This document shows positions 49,794 to 61,373 of a stretch of 64,000 nucleotides of DNA, in pieces. Where the stretch lies: positions 242,239,058-242,303,057 of the forward strand of contig OY856409.1 in assembly GCA_963693085.1 (NCBI GenBank), written 5' to 3'. Source of the stretch: Alisma plantago-aquatica (taxonomy: Eukaryota; Streptophyta; Magnoliopsida; Alismatales; Alismataceae). Numbering within the stretch: the stretch's first letter is position 1; each line of letters starts with the position of its first letter. Below the pieces are notes generated by a model. The model was not told the origin of the DNA. It did no database searches and saw only the letters and a list, made by a program, of their open reading frames with translations. Made by a program: the position numbers and the translations under genes.

Positions 49794-50008
49794 ATGCGGT
49801 GTAAGACAAACATGTATATAATAACAAAATTTTGTTACTTGTGTGGGAAGTGGGATCATCTGGATCGTGATTGCCCTATTGATGATGAGGATAATGTCAA
49901 TCAGCGTGGATGGGGGGCATGTCTTCGTGCCTCTCTGAGGAAGTCGAGAACGACTAACCCATCAGGGAGTGCCGAAGGGGGTGGGTCACAAGTTAAACCC
50001 ACCTTCGT
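49794..50008 (+). pseudogene. Second LINE, ORF1 zinc-knuckle fragment
   Basis: On the plus strand, KFCYLCGKWDHLDRDCPIDD gives a complete C-x2-C-x4-H-x4-C knuckle of the type found in plant LINE ORF1. It is followed by RGWGACLRASLRKSRTTN, typical of the segment after the knuckle. The frame then runs into the LTR at 50,009. It resumes at 60,248 (IVRPKPRVTTETLILEKE), so the LTR element lies inside this ORF1. The upstream DUF4283 part is missing. Confidence 0.75.
50004..50008. repeat. Target-site duplication of right gypsy element (left copy)
   Basis: TTCGT here against TTCAT at 60,248-60,252: four of five bases match, consistent with one later substitution. Confidence 0.6.
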
Positions 50009-53000
50009 TGTTATGACCCACTCCATGATTAACCAGTAAGCACATCGCTTAGTGCATCATTAATTTAATCAAATTAAATAAAGTACTCAAGATGCAATTT
50101 GTGCATTTGACCAGTTGTGACTAGCTAATAATCAATATAAGCTACATGATGAATCAATAGTTGAGATTGAATCATCTGAGGTAATTAATGATTATAGAAA
50201 TGATGATCATTAAGTTAATTAACTTGAATAAGTACTCCAGATGTAATTGGTGCCTTGACCAGTGGTGGCAAGATGATAATTGTGATTTCTTGCTTCGAGG
50301 TTGTAGTGGTTTTTGTGCTTGAAAATTTGCAAAAGAAATCTTTTCAATCGGACTCCCGAGGTCATAGTTATGGTATTTATAAGTTCTTTGGGTCAATTTT
50401 GTAAATTACCCATTTCTAATTGGCCCCTTTGCCTTATCTCCTTCTTCTCTGATTCGATAAAATAGGAGTCGGCCACTTGAGCAAGCGCCGACCTGCTCCC
50501 GATTTCCAGTAGCCGCAAGAAGGAGTCATGGGTGATTTCTGGAGCTCTAGCCCGATCCATGGCGCCCTCTACCCTCCCCCTTCCTTCCTCTCTTCTTCCT
50601 CCTCCCCTTCCTCTCACCTCCGCATGCCATACCTGCAACTGATCTGCTAGGGCGGCACCCCAGCAACAAGGCCGGCCAGCAGCGCTTGCATAGCTCCAGC
50701 TAAGGAAGCTCTTGGGTGAGCTTGACCGGTGATTTACCTCCGCCTACCTTCCTCTTCCTTCTTCCTTGCCCAACCCGATCTCAACTAGTAGTGGTAGAGC
50801 GCCCTAGCGCCGACCGACCAGCAACTGATCTGCTGCGCTGCGCCCCAACCTGCTGCACGTAGCCAACTGCCAAGGGAAGATGAGGGGCGGCTCCGCAGCA
50901 CCCTCACACCTCCATGACTACGCCTCCGTCCTCCCCTTCATCCTAGCCCTAGCCATGACGCCAAGCAGCAAAGGGCAGCGCCCCAGTCAGTCTGAGCAGC
51001 AGTAGCTGCTGCCATGGCTTTGTGCCACCTAGGGCGTGAGGAGTAGCACGATTCAAATTCTGTGGGCACGGCCAAGAGCCTAGAGATCGAATTGACGGTC
51101 AATAGCTACCGCTAGTAGCTGGTCCAGCTCCCCTTTCAACTTGTGCGTGAGGGAGCAGCCGCTGTGTGCAGCAGGCTCGAATCCAAGTGGTCCCAAGGTA
51201 GAAGACGATCCGAAATCGCCCGGAATTAGACCCTGAACGCATCTCCGGACGAATCCGGACAGTCCAAATCGCTGTGAGTAGAATTTCATTCATCTATCAT
51301 TAATAAACTCAGGCGTTTGAATATTTCCAGTTATGTGCGCGAATTACGCTGATAACAGGCGTTATCAGGCGTAGGGCAGCGTTTGGCGTCGCCCGACTTA
51401 TTATTTCATAAACTGCTTCTAGACACTGTTATATGATTAAATTTAGCATTTGATCAGTGTGGATTGAATCGGTTGATGTATATGGTTCATTGGAACCTAA
51501 ATTGCTTATTTGAATGTTGAAATTAGAAATTCATATCTGAAAGTGGTATGGTTTGGGTATGAACCCAGACAATAGGGATTTCTGATAAATTATCAGATGT
51601 ACGATTTCAAAGTTGATATGAATAAATAAAAATATGCAATAAAACCCTAATTGCATATATCTTTTGACGTTAATATGTGTAAATTGATATTTACATGAAA
51701 TGGCACATTTCTCTGAATTATTCCAGAAATTCTCAAGTATTGTTATTAAATTGTGTTGTGATAGGTAATTAACTTTTAATTGAGTTAAGTGATGCACAAA
51801 CTAGGATTTGGGTTAATGTGCACGTTTTTCGAGAATTTTAGAGAATTGATAATTGTTGAGTATGATTCTCATATGTGAAGTAAATTTCTTTAATTTGTGC
51901 AATAAGATGTTTAATTGCGTAAATTCGCTATGTATGTGCCAAATTGAAATAAGTTGGGTTATTTATGCATTTCTAATTTGTCTGAATGCATGCTATGAGA
52001 ATTTCTCAGAAATTACAATGATTTAAAATATATTGCTCTGTCAGTTTAGAATGACAGTGTATTGTGATCTGATATGAAATCAGTAAATGTGACATTCATG
52101 TTTAAATGTTTATATGTTAATCAGTTAATAGACTTAAGTGCCCTAACACCGTAGAACCCCTTTGACAGATCTGCTTCTTAGGGGTTAAACTCGTGTTGCA
52201 ACATCATCCGTGCTTGTGTCATGGACACACGAGGAAAGAGTGGCAGTGTCCAACAACAATCGTGCTTGTGTCACGATGGCACTGGAGGAAAAATGGGGGT
52301 TATCCAACATCATCTGTGCTTGTGTCACGGAGGTAACCCGGTGAGACTCTCCGCCTGTGTACTCAGGTTAGAGGAGGAGTCTAGAGCACTCATAGTAGTG
52401 CAATGAGGCCGTAGAGCCTATGAGTCAGGCCGGAGAGCCTGGGGTCCTGTGGCAGAGCAGGGCTGGCGTCAGACTTAGCATTTCCTGGGTGTGTCGCTAA
52501 GTCTTGTACGGTGGGATCGTAGTTCGCTACGGATCTTTATATGCAGGGTACACTGCATATGATTAGGGCATAATAATAATATAATTTGGTACTCATATAG
52601 GATCACAGTAAATTAAAGTATTCGAACTTTTGTGCTATTTCTTTATAACTGCTTATCTGTTCAAATTATCTGTTATTGCATGGAAATGTGATTATATTCT
52701 GCAAATCTGTTATGTTATTAGAACTGCCCTGCTTAGTACTGTACTTATGTTTTATTTTAATTTATAAACCTGATGAGTTGTTTAGTGATAGCTAAGTGAA
52801 ATGCTATTCACTGAGCGAGTATGCTCATACCTCTACTCAAAACATTTTCAGGTCATCAACATCACAGGAATCTGGAGGATCCTTTCATCCTAACGCTCAG
52901 TCTGTAGAAGGTTTATGTAGTTAGTAGTTAGAGGTCTCTTAGTCCTTTCCCCTCGATCTTTGGGACATGATGTGGGTGAGAGAGAGTGTGTATGCGGAAT

Positions 53001-53264
53001 GTGTATAAAGATGTAAAATAACTTTCATGCTTTATTTTATGTTGATCAATGTAATATGCTGTAGACTCTGTTTATATTGCTAGTCAGTTTAATAAAAATG
53101 CTTCCGCAGATTGTTTAGCTTCATTTTACAGCATAAATCAGTTTATTTTTTTTAATATCTTTAAAAATGGTTTAAAAAGTTTATGAGAGGTTTGGCTTGT
53201 GAGTAATCCTTCCGTCGCGCCCTAATCTCGTGATTTGTGGGTAATGCGAGATCGGGGTGTGACA
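50009..53264 (+). repeat. 5' LTR of right gypsy element
   Basis: Starts TGTTATGACCCACTCCATG and ends GATCGGGGTGTGACA. A TATA-like TATTTATAAG lies near 50,375. A GC-rich transcribed-looking part follows (50,440-51,060). At about 52,195-52,345 a unit of about 50 bp around CGTGCTTGTGTCA repeats three times. No real gene was seen. Small frames in both copies are shared simply because the LTRs are copies. Confidence 0.93.
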
Positions 53265-53267
53265 TCT

Positions 53268-53279
53268 TGGTATCAGATC
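53268..53279 (+). promoter_or_regulatory. Primer-binding site of right gypsy element
   Basis: TGGTATCAGATC three bases after the LTR. It matches the initiator-methionine tRNA primer site TGGTATCAGAGC used by many plant gypsy elements except near its end. Confidence 0.85.
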
Positions 53280-53407
53280 ATAGGTTGAGTATATGAATAC
53301 TCTAAGTCAAGGTCAGGGGACGATAAGAGACCAATAGGATTAGGACTTAAGTGTCTTCCTTCTAACTGCAATTTTCTAACAGGAAGTGTTCTGTTATACT
53401 ATCGCAG

Positions 53408-53458
53408 ATGGCAGGAAGAGGACGTGGTCATGAGAATCAAGTTGAGAGTTTAAGATGA
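53408..53458 (+). pseudogene. Gag start remnant of right gypsy element
   Basis: MAGRGRGHENQVESLR followed by a stop. A basic Gly/Arg-rich start at this distance from the primer site is usual for chromovirus gag. No later gag words were recognised. Confidence 0.5.
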
Positions 53459-55477
53459 GTTATCAGGGATCATTAGGATCAAAAGAGAGTATTGTAATTA
53501 AGATGGATAAGAAATGATGTGTCTTTAGCTCTGGGAGGTCTGAGTGTTTAGATACCCTGGCCAGGTGTCTGAATACTTAGATTGACCAGTATCAAGCTAC
53601 TCTGTCTATTCTTCTCTGGATGCCCTGGCCAGGTATGCAGAGGAAGGATAGGCTAGAGAGAAACCCTAGAAATCTTAGGGTTAAGAAATTGGAAATTAAT
53701 ACAGGAATAAGAGATTAAACATAGGATGCGATGCAACTCTTGCCTTATATTGCTTAATTGATTGGAAATCACTAGAAATGCCCTTATATGTATGAATTAA
53801 ATTTTCAGTTTGAAGAATTAATATGATTCTTTTATATGGTTGTGCGTCATGAAGTGATTTATTTATTGTTTTTATTCTTTGTATTAAGTAGACCAGAAGT
53901 TATGTTTAAATGAGTCTGCCCTAAGTGGATATTCTTTCCACATGTTTGAGATTAATAGGAGTTGGTTAATCTTGAATAGCTCTTGGCTTCAGGACTACAG
54001 GTTCGGCCTGGTCCGGCTGGCAGGATGCGTTACTGAGATCTAATGACTCCTATTAACAGTATAATAAGAGTAGACTCTGGATAATTTAGACTCACATCAT
54101 AGTAAGAATGTACACTAAGACGTTGAGATGTAAAAGAAAGATTAGAACAGCTAAGAATTTGCTGGAAATGATATCAGAGGCCCAATGTTGGAACCTCATA
54201 TGAGCAATCCTTAATCAGAAATAAAGGAACACAATAAGGTTCAGATTAAATTTAATGATTAGGTGAGAAATACCCTTAATGGTACTAATCAATAATGCAT
54301 AACAAATGCATGGATCCAATACATGATTGGTAAACCCTAGTGGAGGGTATATCCTTGTGAAACCCTAGTTGAGGGTGTATCAGTGCGATTGTTTATAGAC
54401 AACTTTATAAGTTATGCCTTAAACTAAGATAAGTCCATATCATGTGAGATAGCTGGACAATTCTAATGTGTGGCCTATGCATTATATGCTAAGGGTGAGT
54501 ATTCTGTGATGGAATGCATTAAGAGGGGAAATACCTTAATACAAGATAAAGTTGTTTAACTCAAGAGGGTCTGAATTAATGAGAAATGGGGAACCCTAAC
54601 CCTAATTTGGGGAAAAGGGAATGATAAGCCCTGTTTGATAGTGAACCCTAATTCCTGGTCAAGGAATGATGGTATTACTATTGTATCACATGATGTGATG
54701 AATATCTTGTATGACTGTTATCATGCCTAATAACCATGCAGGTATGATGAGATGATGAATATAGCCAAGTTTGGGTTGTGACATTTATATAATAAATGTT
54801 GATTGGCTTTTTGTGTGTTGATGTTGTTGTTGCTTAATAAAAGTAATAATGTGTACGGATTTTATGAACCATGTAAATAAGTTGTTGCCTAGTGAGAGGT
54901 GACAAGATGTGAATGGCCTTGTGAGCCATGTGAATAAGTTGTTGCCTAGTGAGAGGTGACAAGATATGAATGGCCTTGTGAGCCATGTGTGATGCTTGGG
55001 CAACAAGTATCATGTTTATTTGTAGCTTTTGTGTTAATAAGTTATGCTAGAGAACTTGGTTGATGTTACATTTCTGTTATATATCTATAGTTCATTGATG
55101 ATTATTCATATCTGTTGTATTCATTACAAGTGGATGGATGAACTTATGAGATCTAAAGTTTGATTTCAAACTAAGGAAGCAAAGTCACACCACAATAATT
55201 CTATGTTGCTGATAAGGACCAAACCCTAGAATGTTTAGAGTTGAAGTAGTTCAAGGGATGTCGCTAGTGATTTGACCTTGAATACTAGTATCTTTATAAA
55301 ACAAGATCATACGATTTGCACTATGAAAGGTAACCTAGCACTAATAAAATCCAGGGTTTAAAGTTAGCTAATCTGGAAGGTAGATACACAATATGAAAAT
55401 GACTCGGAGAAAAGAGTAAGATATAATTTTGAAATAAATTCTTGTAGTAATAACAAGAAGTAAGTAGTAGTAGTGAA
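53459..55477 (+). other. Non-coding interior of right gypsy element
   Basis: About 2 kb where gag, protease and reverse transcriptase would lie. No family words were seen on either strand. A 57-bp tandem repeat (2.3 copies) occupies 54,865-54,993: GAATGGCCTTGTGAGCCATG plus TTGTTGCCTAGTGAGAGGTG. Phrases AAACCCTAG(T)(T/G)GAGGGT repeat near 54,340-54,380. Confidence 0.6.
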
Positions 55478-55627
55478 TGAGGAGTATTATCCGATACATG
55501 ATCTGAAGTTAACTGCTGTAGTTCATTCTTATAAGACATGGCGTCACTATCCTTATGATGTGACGATAGATCATCACTCCGGTTAAGCGAATGTAGTAGC
55601 TGATGCCCTCAGCAGGAAGTCTAGTTA
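55478..55627 (+). pseudogene. RNase H C-terminal remnant
   Basis: EYYPIHDLKLTAVVHSYKTW and RHYPYDV correspond to the gypsy RNase H word ELAAVVFALKIWRHYLYG. They are followed directly by HHSG, a stop and ANVVADALSRKS, the end of RNase H. The part between (about 45 residues in relatives) is deleted. Confidence 0.8.
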
Positions 55628-55639
55628 AATAGCTGATGC

Positions 55640-56510
55640 ATTTTCCATGGCATGTTTCGAGAGAGACCTTCTAGTAGAAATGCGGAAGTTGAACTTAGAC
55701 TTAGGGGTGACAGAGCAGAGTGGTTTGATTGCACAAATGCAAGTCAAGCCTACTTTTTATGATCAGATCAAGGAACTTCAGCAGAGTGATAGTGAGTTAT
55801 AGCAGACCGTGCATGACATGACAGGAGGAAAAGACCAGAGTTCAGGTTTTCAGATGATGGTGTGTTGTATCAACGTGACAGGTTGCATGTACCTCGATAT
55901 AATGACTTGAGCGAATAGATTCTTGAGGAAGCGCATGCATCGATGTACGCTATGCATCCAGGCAACACTAAGATGTACATGAATCTCAAGGAGCAGTATT
56001 GGTGGCCTGGTATGAAGAGGGATGTAACTGAGTATGTGGCTAGATGTAGTGTGTGTCAGCAGGTCAAGGCTGAGCACCAGAAACCTACAAGTACCTTGCA
56101 ATCTCTTCCTATACCTGAGTGGAAGTGGGAACATATCACAATGGATTTTGTGATAGGGTTGCCTAGGACACCTAGAGGTTGTAACTCGATGAATGATTGT
56201 GGATAGACTGACTAAGTCTGCTCACTTTCTTCATATTAAGTCAACCTTTGATGTTATGAAGTTGGATAAGATATACATGGATGAGATAGTTAGATTGCAT
56301 GGTATCCCAATTTCAAATATATCAGATAGAGATCATAGGTTCACATCCATGTTTTGGAATCAGTTGCATCGTGCTTTGGGCACAAAGATGAGGTTTAGTA
56401 CAACTTCTTACCCACAATCTTATGGTCAGTCAGGGAGGACCATTCAAACTCTTGAGGACATGCAGAGAGTAGTTGAAAGCTACACAGGATAGGCAGAAGA
56501 GTTATGCGGA
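55640..56510 (+). pseudogene. Integrase (zinc domain and catalytic core), inactivated
   Basis: The zinc domain reads EEAHASMYAMHPGNTKMYM, then EQYWWPGMKRDV and CSVCQQVKAEHQ (H-H-C-C complete). The core starts WKWEHITMDFVIGLPRT (first catalytic Asp). A frameshift at about 56,190 leads to IVDRLTKSAHFLHI and NISDRDHRFTS (second Asp). At the third position GQSERT has become GQSGRT, so the catalytic Glu is a Gly. The sequence then jumps from QTLEDM to DRQKSYAEKRR, a deletion of roughly 70 residues compared with relatives. The enzyme cannot be active. Confidence 0.88.
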
Positions 56511-56930
56511 GAAGAGGCGTTAACCTCTTGAGTTTCAAGTTGGTGATGACGTGTATCTGAAAGTTTCACCATGGAAAGGAGTGTTGAGGTTTGGTATGAG
56601 AGGCAAACTGACTCCTAGGTTTATGGGCCCATATCCTATCGTTGAGAGGATTGGACCTGTAGCCCATAAGTTAGATTTTCCATCCGAGTTGCCCAATTTA
56701 CATGACGTGTTTTATGTATCAATGTTGAAGAAGTATTACCCTGGTCCAGAGGAGATAGTGGACCCAGAACCTGTACAGCTCAGACCTTATGTGTCCTATG
56801 TAGAGGGACCAATACAGATAGTTGATCGGAGAAATCAAGGAGCTCAAGAATCGAGATACCGTTAGTGAAGGTTTTGTGGAAAAACCACAACCTAGAGGAA
56901 GTCACGTGGGAGTTTTTTGTCAGATATGCG
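56511..56930 (+). pseudogene. Integrase C-terminus with chromodomain trace
   Basis: The frame 56,551-56,865 reads YLKVSPWKGVLRFGMRGKL, PRFMGPYPIVERIGPVAHKL and LHDVFYVSMLKKY, the GPY/F module of chromovirus integrases. After a frameshift VKVLWKNHNLEEVTWE is readable at about 56,865-56,915, the chromodomain-like end, cut short by a stop. Chromodomains of this family guide integration to chromatin. Confidence 0.85.
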
Positions 56931-56978
56931 TAACAAGTTTCCTTTTCTCTTTTAGGAATTTCGGGACGAAATTCTTAT

Positions 56979-56991
56979 AAGGGAGGGAGAT
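56979..56991 (+). promoter_or_regulatory. Polypurine tract of right gypsy element
   Basis: AAGGGAGGGAGAT directly before the 3' LTR. Confidence 0.85.
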
Positions 56992-59900
56992 TGTTATGAC
57001 CCACTCCATGATTCACCAGTAAGCACATCGCTTAGTGCATCATTAATTTAATCAAATTAAATAAAGTACTCAAGATGCAATTTGTGCATTTGACCAGTTG
57101 TGACTAGCTAATAATCAATATAAGCTACATGATGAATCAATAGTTGAGATTGAATCATCTGAGGTAATTAATGATTATAGCAATGATGATCATTAAGTTA
57201 ATTAACTTGAATAAGTACTCCAGATGTAATTGGTGCCTTGACCAGTGGTGGCAAGATGATAATTGTGATTTCTTGCTTCGAGGTTGTAGTGGTTTTTGTG
57301 CTTGAGAATTTGCAAAAGAAATCTTTTCAATCGGACTCCCGAGGTCATAGTTATGGTATTTATAAGTTCTTTGGGTCAATTTTTTAAATTACCCATTTCT
57401 AATTGGCCCCTTTGCCTTATCTCCTTCTTCTCTGATTTGATAAAATAGGAGTCGGCCACTTGAGCAAGCGCCGACCTGCTCCCGATTTCCAGTAGCCGCA
57501 AGAAGGAGTCATGGGTGATTTCTGGAGCTCTAGCCCGATCCATGGCGCCCTCTACCCTCCCCCTTCCTTCCTCTCTTCTTCCTCCTCCCCTTCCTCTCAC
57601 CTCCGCGTGCCACACCTGCAACTGATCTGCTAGGGCGGCGCCCCAGCAACAAGGCCGGCCAGCAGCGCTTGCATAGCTCCAGCTAAGGAAGCTCTTGGGT
57701 GAGCTTGACCGGTGATTTACCTCCGCCTACCTTCCTCTTCCTTCTTCCTTGCCCAACCCGATCTCAACTAGTAGTGGTAGAGCGCCCTAGCGCCGACCGA
57801 CCAGCAACTGATCTGCTGCGCTGCGCCCTAACCTGCTGCACGTAGCCAACTGCCAAGGGAAGATGAGGGGTGGCTCCGCAGCACCCTCACACCTCCATGA
57901 CTACGCCTCCGTCCTCCCCTTCATCCTAGCCCTAGCCATGACGCCAAGCAGCAAAGGGCAGCGCCCCAGTCAGTCTGAGCAGCAGTAGCTGCTGCCATGG
58001 CTTTGTGCCACCTAGGGCGTGAGGAGTAGCATGATTCAAATTCTGTGGGCACGGCCAAGAGCCTAGAGATCGAATTGACGGTCAATAGCTACCGCTAGTA
58101 GCTGGTCCAGCTCCCCTTTCAACTTGTGCATGAGGGAGCAGCCGATGTGTGCAGCAGGCTCGAATCCAAGTGGTCCCAAGGTAGAAGACGATCCGAAATC
58201 GCCCGGAATTAGACCATGAACTCATCTCCGGACGAATCTGGACAGTAAAAATCCCTGTGAGTAGAATTTCATTCATCTATCATTAATAAACTCAGGCGTT
58301 TGAATATTTCCAGTTATGTGTGCGAATTACGCTGATAACAGGTGTTATCAGGCGTAGGGAAGCGTTTGGCGTCGCCCGACTTATTATTTCATAAACTGCT
58401 TCTAGACGCTGTTATATGATTAAATTTAGCATTTGATCAGTGTGGATTGAATCGGTTGATGTATATGGTTCATTGGAACCTAAATTGCTTATTTGAATGT
58501 TGAAATTAGAAATTCATATCTGAAAGTGGTATGGTTTGGGTATGAACCCAGACAATAGGGATTTCTGATAAATTATCAGATGTATGATTTCAAAGTTGAT
58601 ATGAATAAATAAAAATATGCAATAAAACCCTAATTGCATATATCTTTTGACGTTAATATGTGTAAATTGATATTTACATGAAATGGCACATTTCTCTGAA
58701 TTATTCCAGAAATTCTCAAGTATTGTTATTAAATTGTGTTGTGATAGGTAATTAACTTTTAATTGAGTTAAGTGATGCACAAACTAGGATTTGGGTTAAT
58801 GTGCACGTTTTTCGAGAATTTTAGAGAATTGCTAATTGTTGAGTATGATTCTCATATGTGAAGTAAATTTCTTTAATTTGTGCAATAAGATGTTCAATTG
58901 CGTAAATTCGCTATGTATGTGCCAAATTGAAATAAGTTGGGTTATTTATGCATTTCTAATTTGTCTGAATGCATGGTATGAGAATTTCTCAGAAATTACA
59001 ATGATTTAAAATATATTGCTCTGTCAGTTTAGAATGACGGTGTATTGTGATCTGATATGAAATCAGTAAATGTGACATTCCTGTTTAAATGTTTATATGT
59101 TAATCAGTTAATAGACTTAAGTGCCCTAACACCGTAGAACCCCTTTGACAGATCTGCTTCTTAGGGGTGAAACTCGTGTTGCAACATCATCCGTGCTTGT
59201 ATCATGGACACACGAGGAAAGAGAGGCAATGTCCAACAACAATCGTGCTTGTGTCACGATGGCACTGGAGGAAGAATGGGGGTTATCCAACATCATCCGT
59301 GCTTGTGTCACGGAGGTAACCCGGTGAGACTCTCCGCCTGTGTACTCAGGTTAGAGGAGGAGTCTAGAGCACTCAGAGTAGTGCAATGAGGCCGTAGAGC
59401 CTATGAGTCAGGCCGGAGAGCCTGGGGTCCTGTGGCAGAGCAGGGCTGGCGTCAGACTTAGCATTTCCCGGGTGTGTCGCTAAGTCTTGTACGGTGGGAT
59501 CGTAGTTCGCTACGGATCTTTATATGCAGGGTACACTGTATATGATTAGGGCATAATAATAATATAATTTGGTACTCATATAGGATCACAGTAAATTAAA
59601 GTATTCGAACTTTTGTGCTATTTTTTTATAACTGTTTATCTGTTCAAATTATCTGGTATTGCATGGAAATGTGATTATATTCTGCAAATCTGTTATGTTA
59701 TTAGAACTGCCCTGCTTAGTACTGTACTTATGTTTTATTTCAATTTATAAACCTGATGAGTTGTTTAGTTATAGCTAAGTGAAATGCTATTCACTGAGCG
59801 AGTAGGCTCATACCTCTACTCAAAACATTTTCAAGTCATCAACATCACAGGAATCTGGAGGATCCTTTCATCCTAACGCTCAGTCTGTAGAAGGTTTATG

Positions 59901-60247
59901 TAGTTAGTAGTTAGAGGTCTCTTAGTCCTTTCCCCTCGATCTTTGGGACATGATGTGGGTGAGAGAGAGTGTGTATGCGGAATGTGTATAAAGATGTAAA
60001 ATAACTTTCATGCTTTATTTTATGTTGATCAATGTAATATGCTGTAGACTCTATTTATATTGCTAGTCAGTTTAATAAAAATGCTTCCGCAGATTGTTTA
60101 GCTTCATTTTACAGCATAAATCAGTTTATTTTTTTTAATATCTTTAAAAATGGTTTAAAAAGTTTATGAGAGGTTTGGCTTGTGAGTAATCCTTCCGTCG
60201 CGCCCTAATCTCGTGATTTGTGGGTAATGCGAGATCGGGGTGTGACA
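56992..60247 (+). repeat. 3' LTR of right gypsy element
   Basis: Same length and ends as 50,009-53,264. Differences are scattered single-base changes with no indel that alters total length. The threefold unit around CGTGCTTGTGTCA is at about 59,180-59,330. TATA-like TATTTATAAG lies near 57,358. Confidence 0.93.
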
Positions 60248-61088
60248 TTCATCGTGCGACCGAAGCCTAGGGTTACTACTGAAACCCTAATCTTGGAGAA
60301 GGAGGTAAGCAGTGCCAGCTAAAACATCCTTGCTTCGATCGATAGGGAGGACTCGAAAAGAGAATATATGGCGGAAATGAATAGTAAGGGGAAATAGGCT
60401 CTGATAGTGGTACCAGAACAATAGACAAGTGACTTGCAAGTAGCAAAGGGCGATGAAGTTTTTATCGGGGACAGCGACAGCGGTGCAGGTAGTACTCACT
60501 CGGTCTAGACGCTACCTGTCGTGGACGTGCAGGGTTCTCGGGCACCAATGGAGAACAAGATGATACAGCCACAAGGCGATCCACAGGTTCTGATCACAAA
60601 TGTTCCACCTACCGAACCTGAGAACTGCTGCAAGGCGCACAGTTGGGGGAACTGCCGAAATGCAACACACTGGCTACAAAAGCAGTGAAATTAATGGAAC
60701 CGGGGGTGCCAGAAATGAACCTTTCCTTCGAGTATGTTACTGCTGAACCAAAGAGACAAACGAGAGGGCACAAACAAAGAAAGGGTGAGAAGTCGGGGCA
60801 ACCGAAAGCACAAGGACATGTTTTGATAAAAAAGTGAAAGCCAGTGATTCTGAGGAGGAACTTTCCTGAGGAAAAAGACCAAAGCAAAAGACATGATACT
60901 GAACTGATCATCCCAGGGACAAAGTGAAATAGAGATATGTAGTTAACAGCGATGGAACTTGATGAGGATCTGGTAATAATTTATGTGGCAAAGAAACAAG
61001 CAGGTCCCACTTTTTTTCATATGACGCAGGAGGGTACACAGCCCCTTCAAGTAGAGGGTACTGACAAGGGTCAGACCCACGAACAGCA
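60248..61088 (+). pseudogene. Second LINE, ORF1 tail
   Basis: Continuation of the ORF1 begun at 49,794. It opens FIVRPKPRVTTETLILEKEV, then stops break it. Polar, Lys/Gln/Glu-rich pieces follow, for example 60,643-60,837 with KRQTRGHKQRKGEKSG. No domain is expected in this part of LINE ORF1. Confidence 0.6.
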
Positions 61089-61373
61089 ATGATGATCTTA
61101 AGCTGGAATTTTCAAGGACTGGGCAAACTCGACTTCCAAAAGACTCTCTGGGCTCTTCGCTGGAGGGAATGCCCCAATCTAGTTTTTTTATCAGAAACTA
61201 TGATTGATGCAGCTAGATAGGATGAAGCAAAGCAGTTTTGTGGTTTCACTTAGGGTCTTTGCATTGCTAGTGATGGGAGATTTGGTGGTCTTGGTGTGTG
61301 GTGGAAAAATATACAGGCGGACACCCTCAGCTATTCTTCACATCACATCGAATGTAATGTCACTGATGTGGAG
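61089..61373 (+). pseudogene. Second LINE, ORF2 endonuclease start
   Basis: Start MMILSWNFQGLGKLDFQKTL, then CPNLVFLSETMIDAAR and a stop, GLCIASDGRFGGLGVWWKN. These are the first conserved blocks of the plant LINE endonuclease (SWNCRGLG, FLSETK, GGLALFW). It breaks off at 61,373 where a new LTR-like sequence begins. The remainder is outside the window or lost. Confidence 0.82.

Larger units (their letters stand above)
50009..60247 (+). mobile_element. Chromovirus-type Ty3/gypsy element with degenerate interior
   Basis: Plus-strand element with LTRs of equal length (3,256 bp), TGTTATGACC starts and GGGGTGTGACA ends, a primer-binding site, a polypurine tract and a near-matching target duplication. 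The interior (3.7 kb) keeps only a start of gag, the end of RNase H, a damaged integrase and the integrase C-terminus with chromodomain traces. Gag, protease and reverse transcriptase are gone. By eye the LTRs are about 98-99% alike, so insertion is recent compared with the decay of the interior. The lineage (Tekay/Del) is inferred from LTR length and integrase words. Confidence 0.92.
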
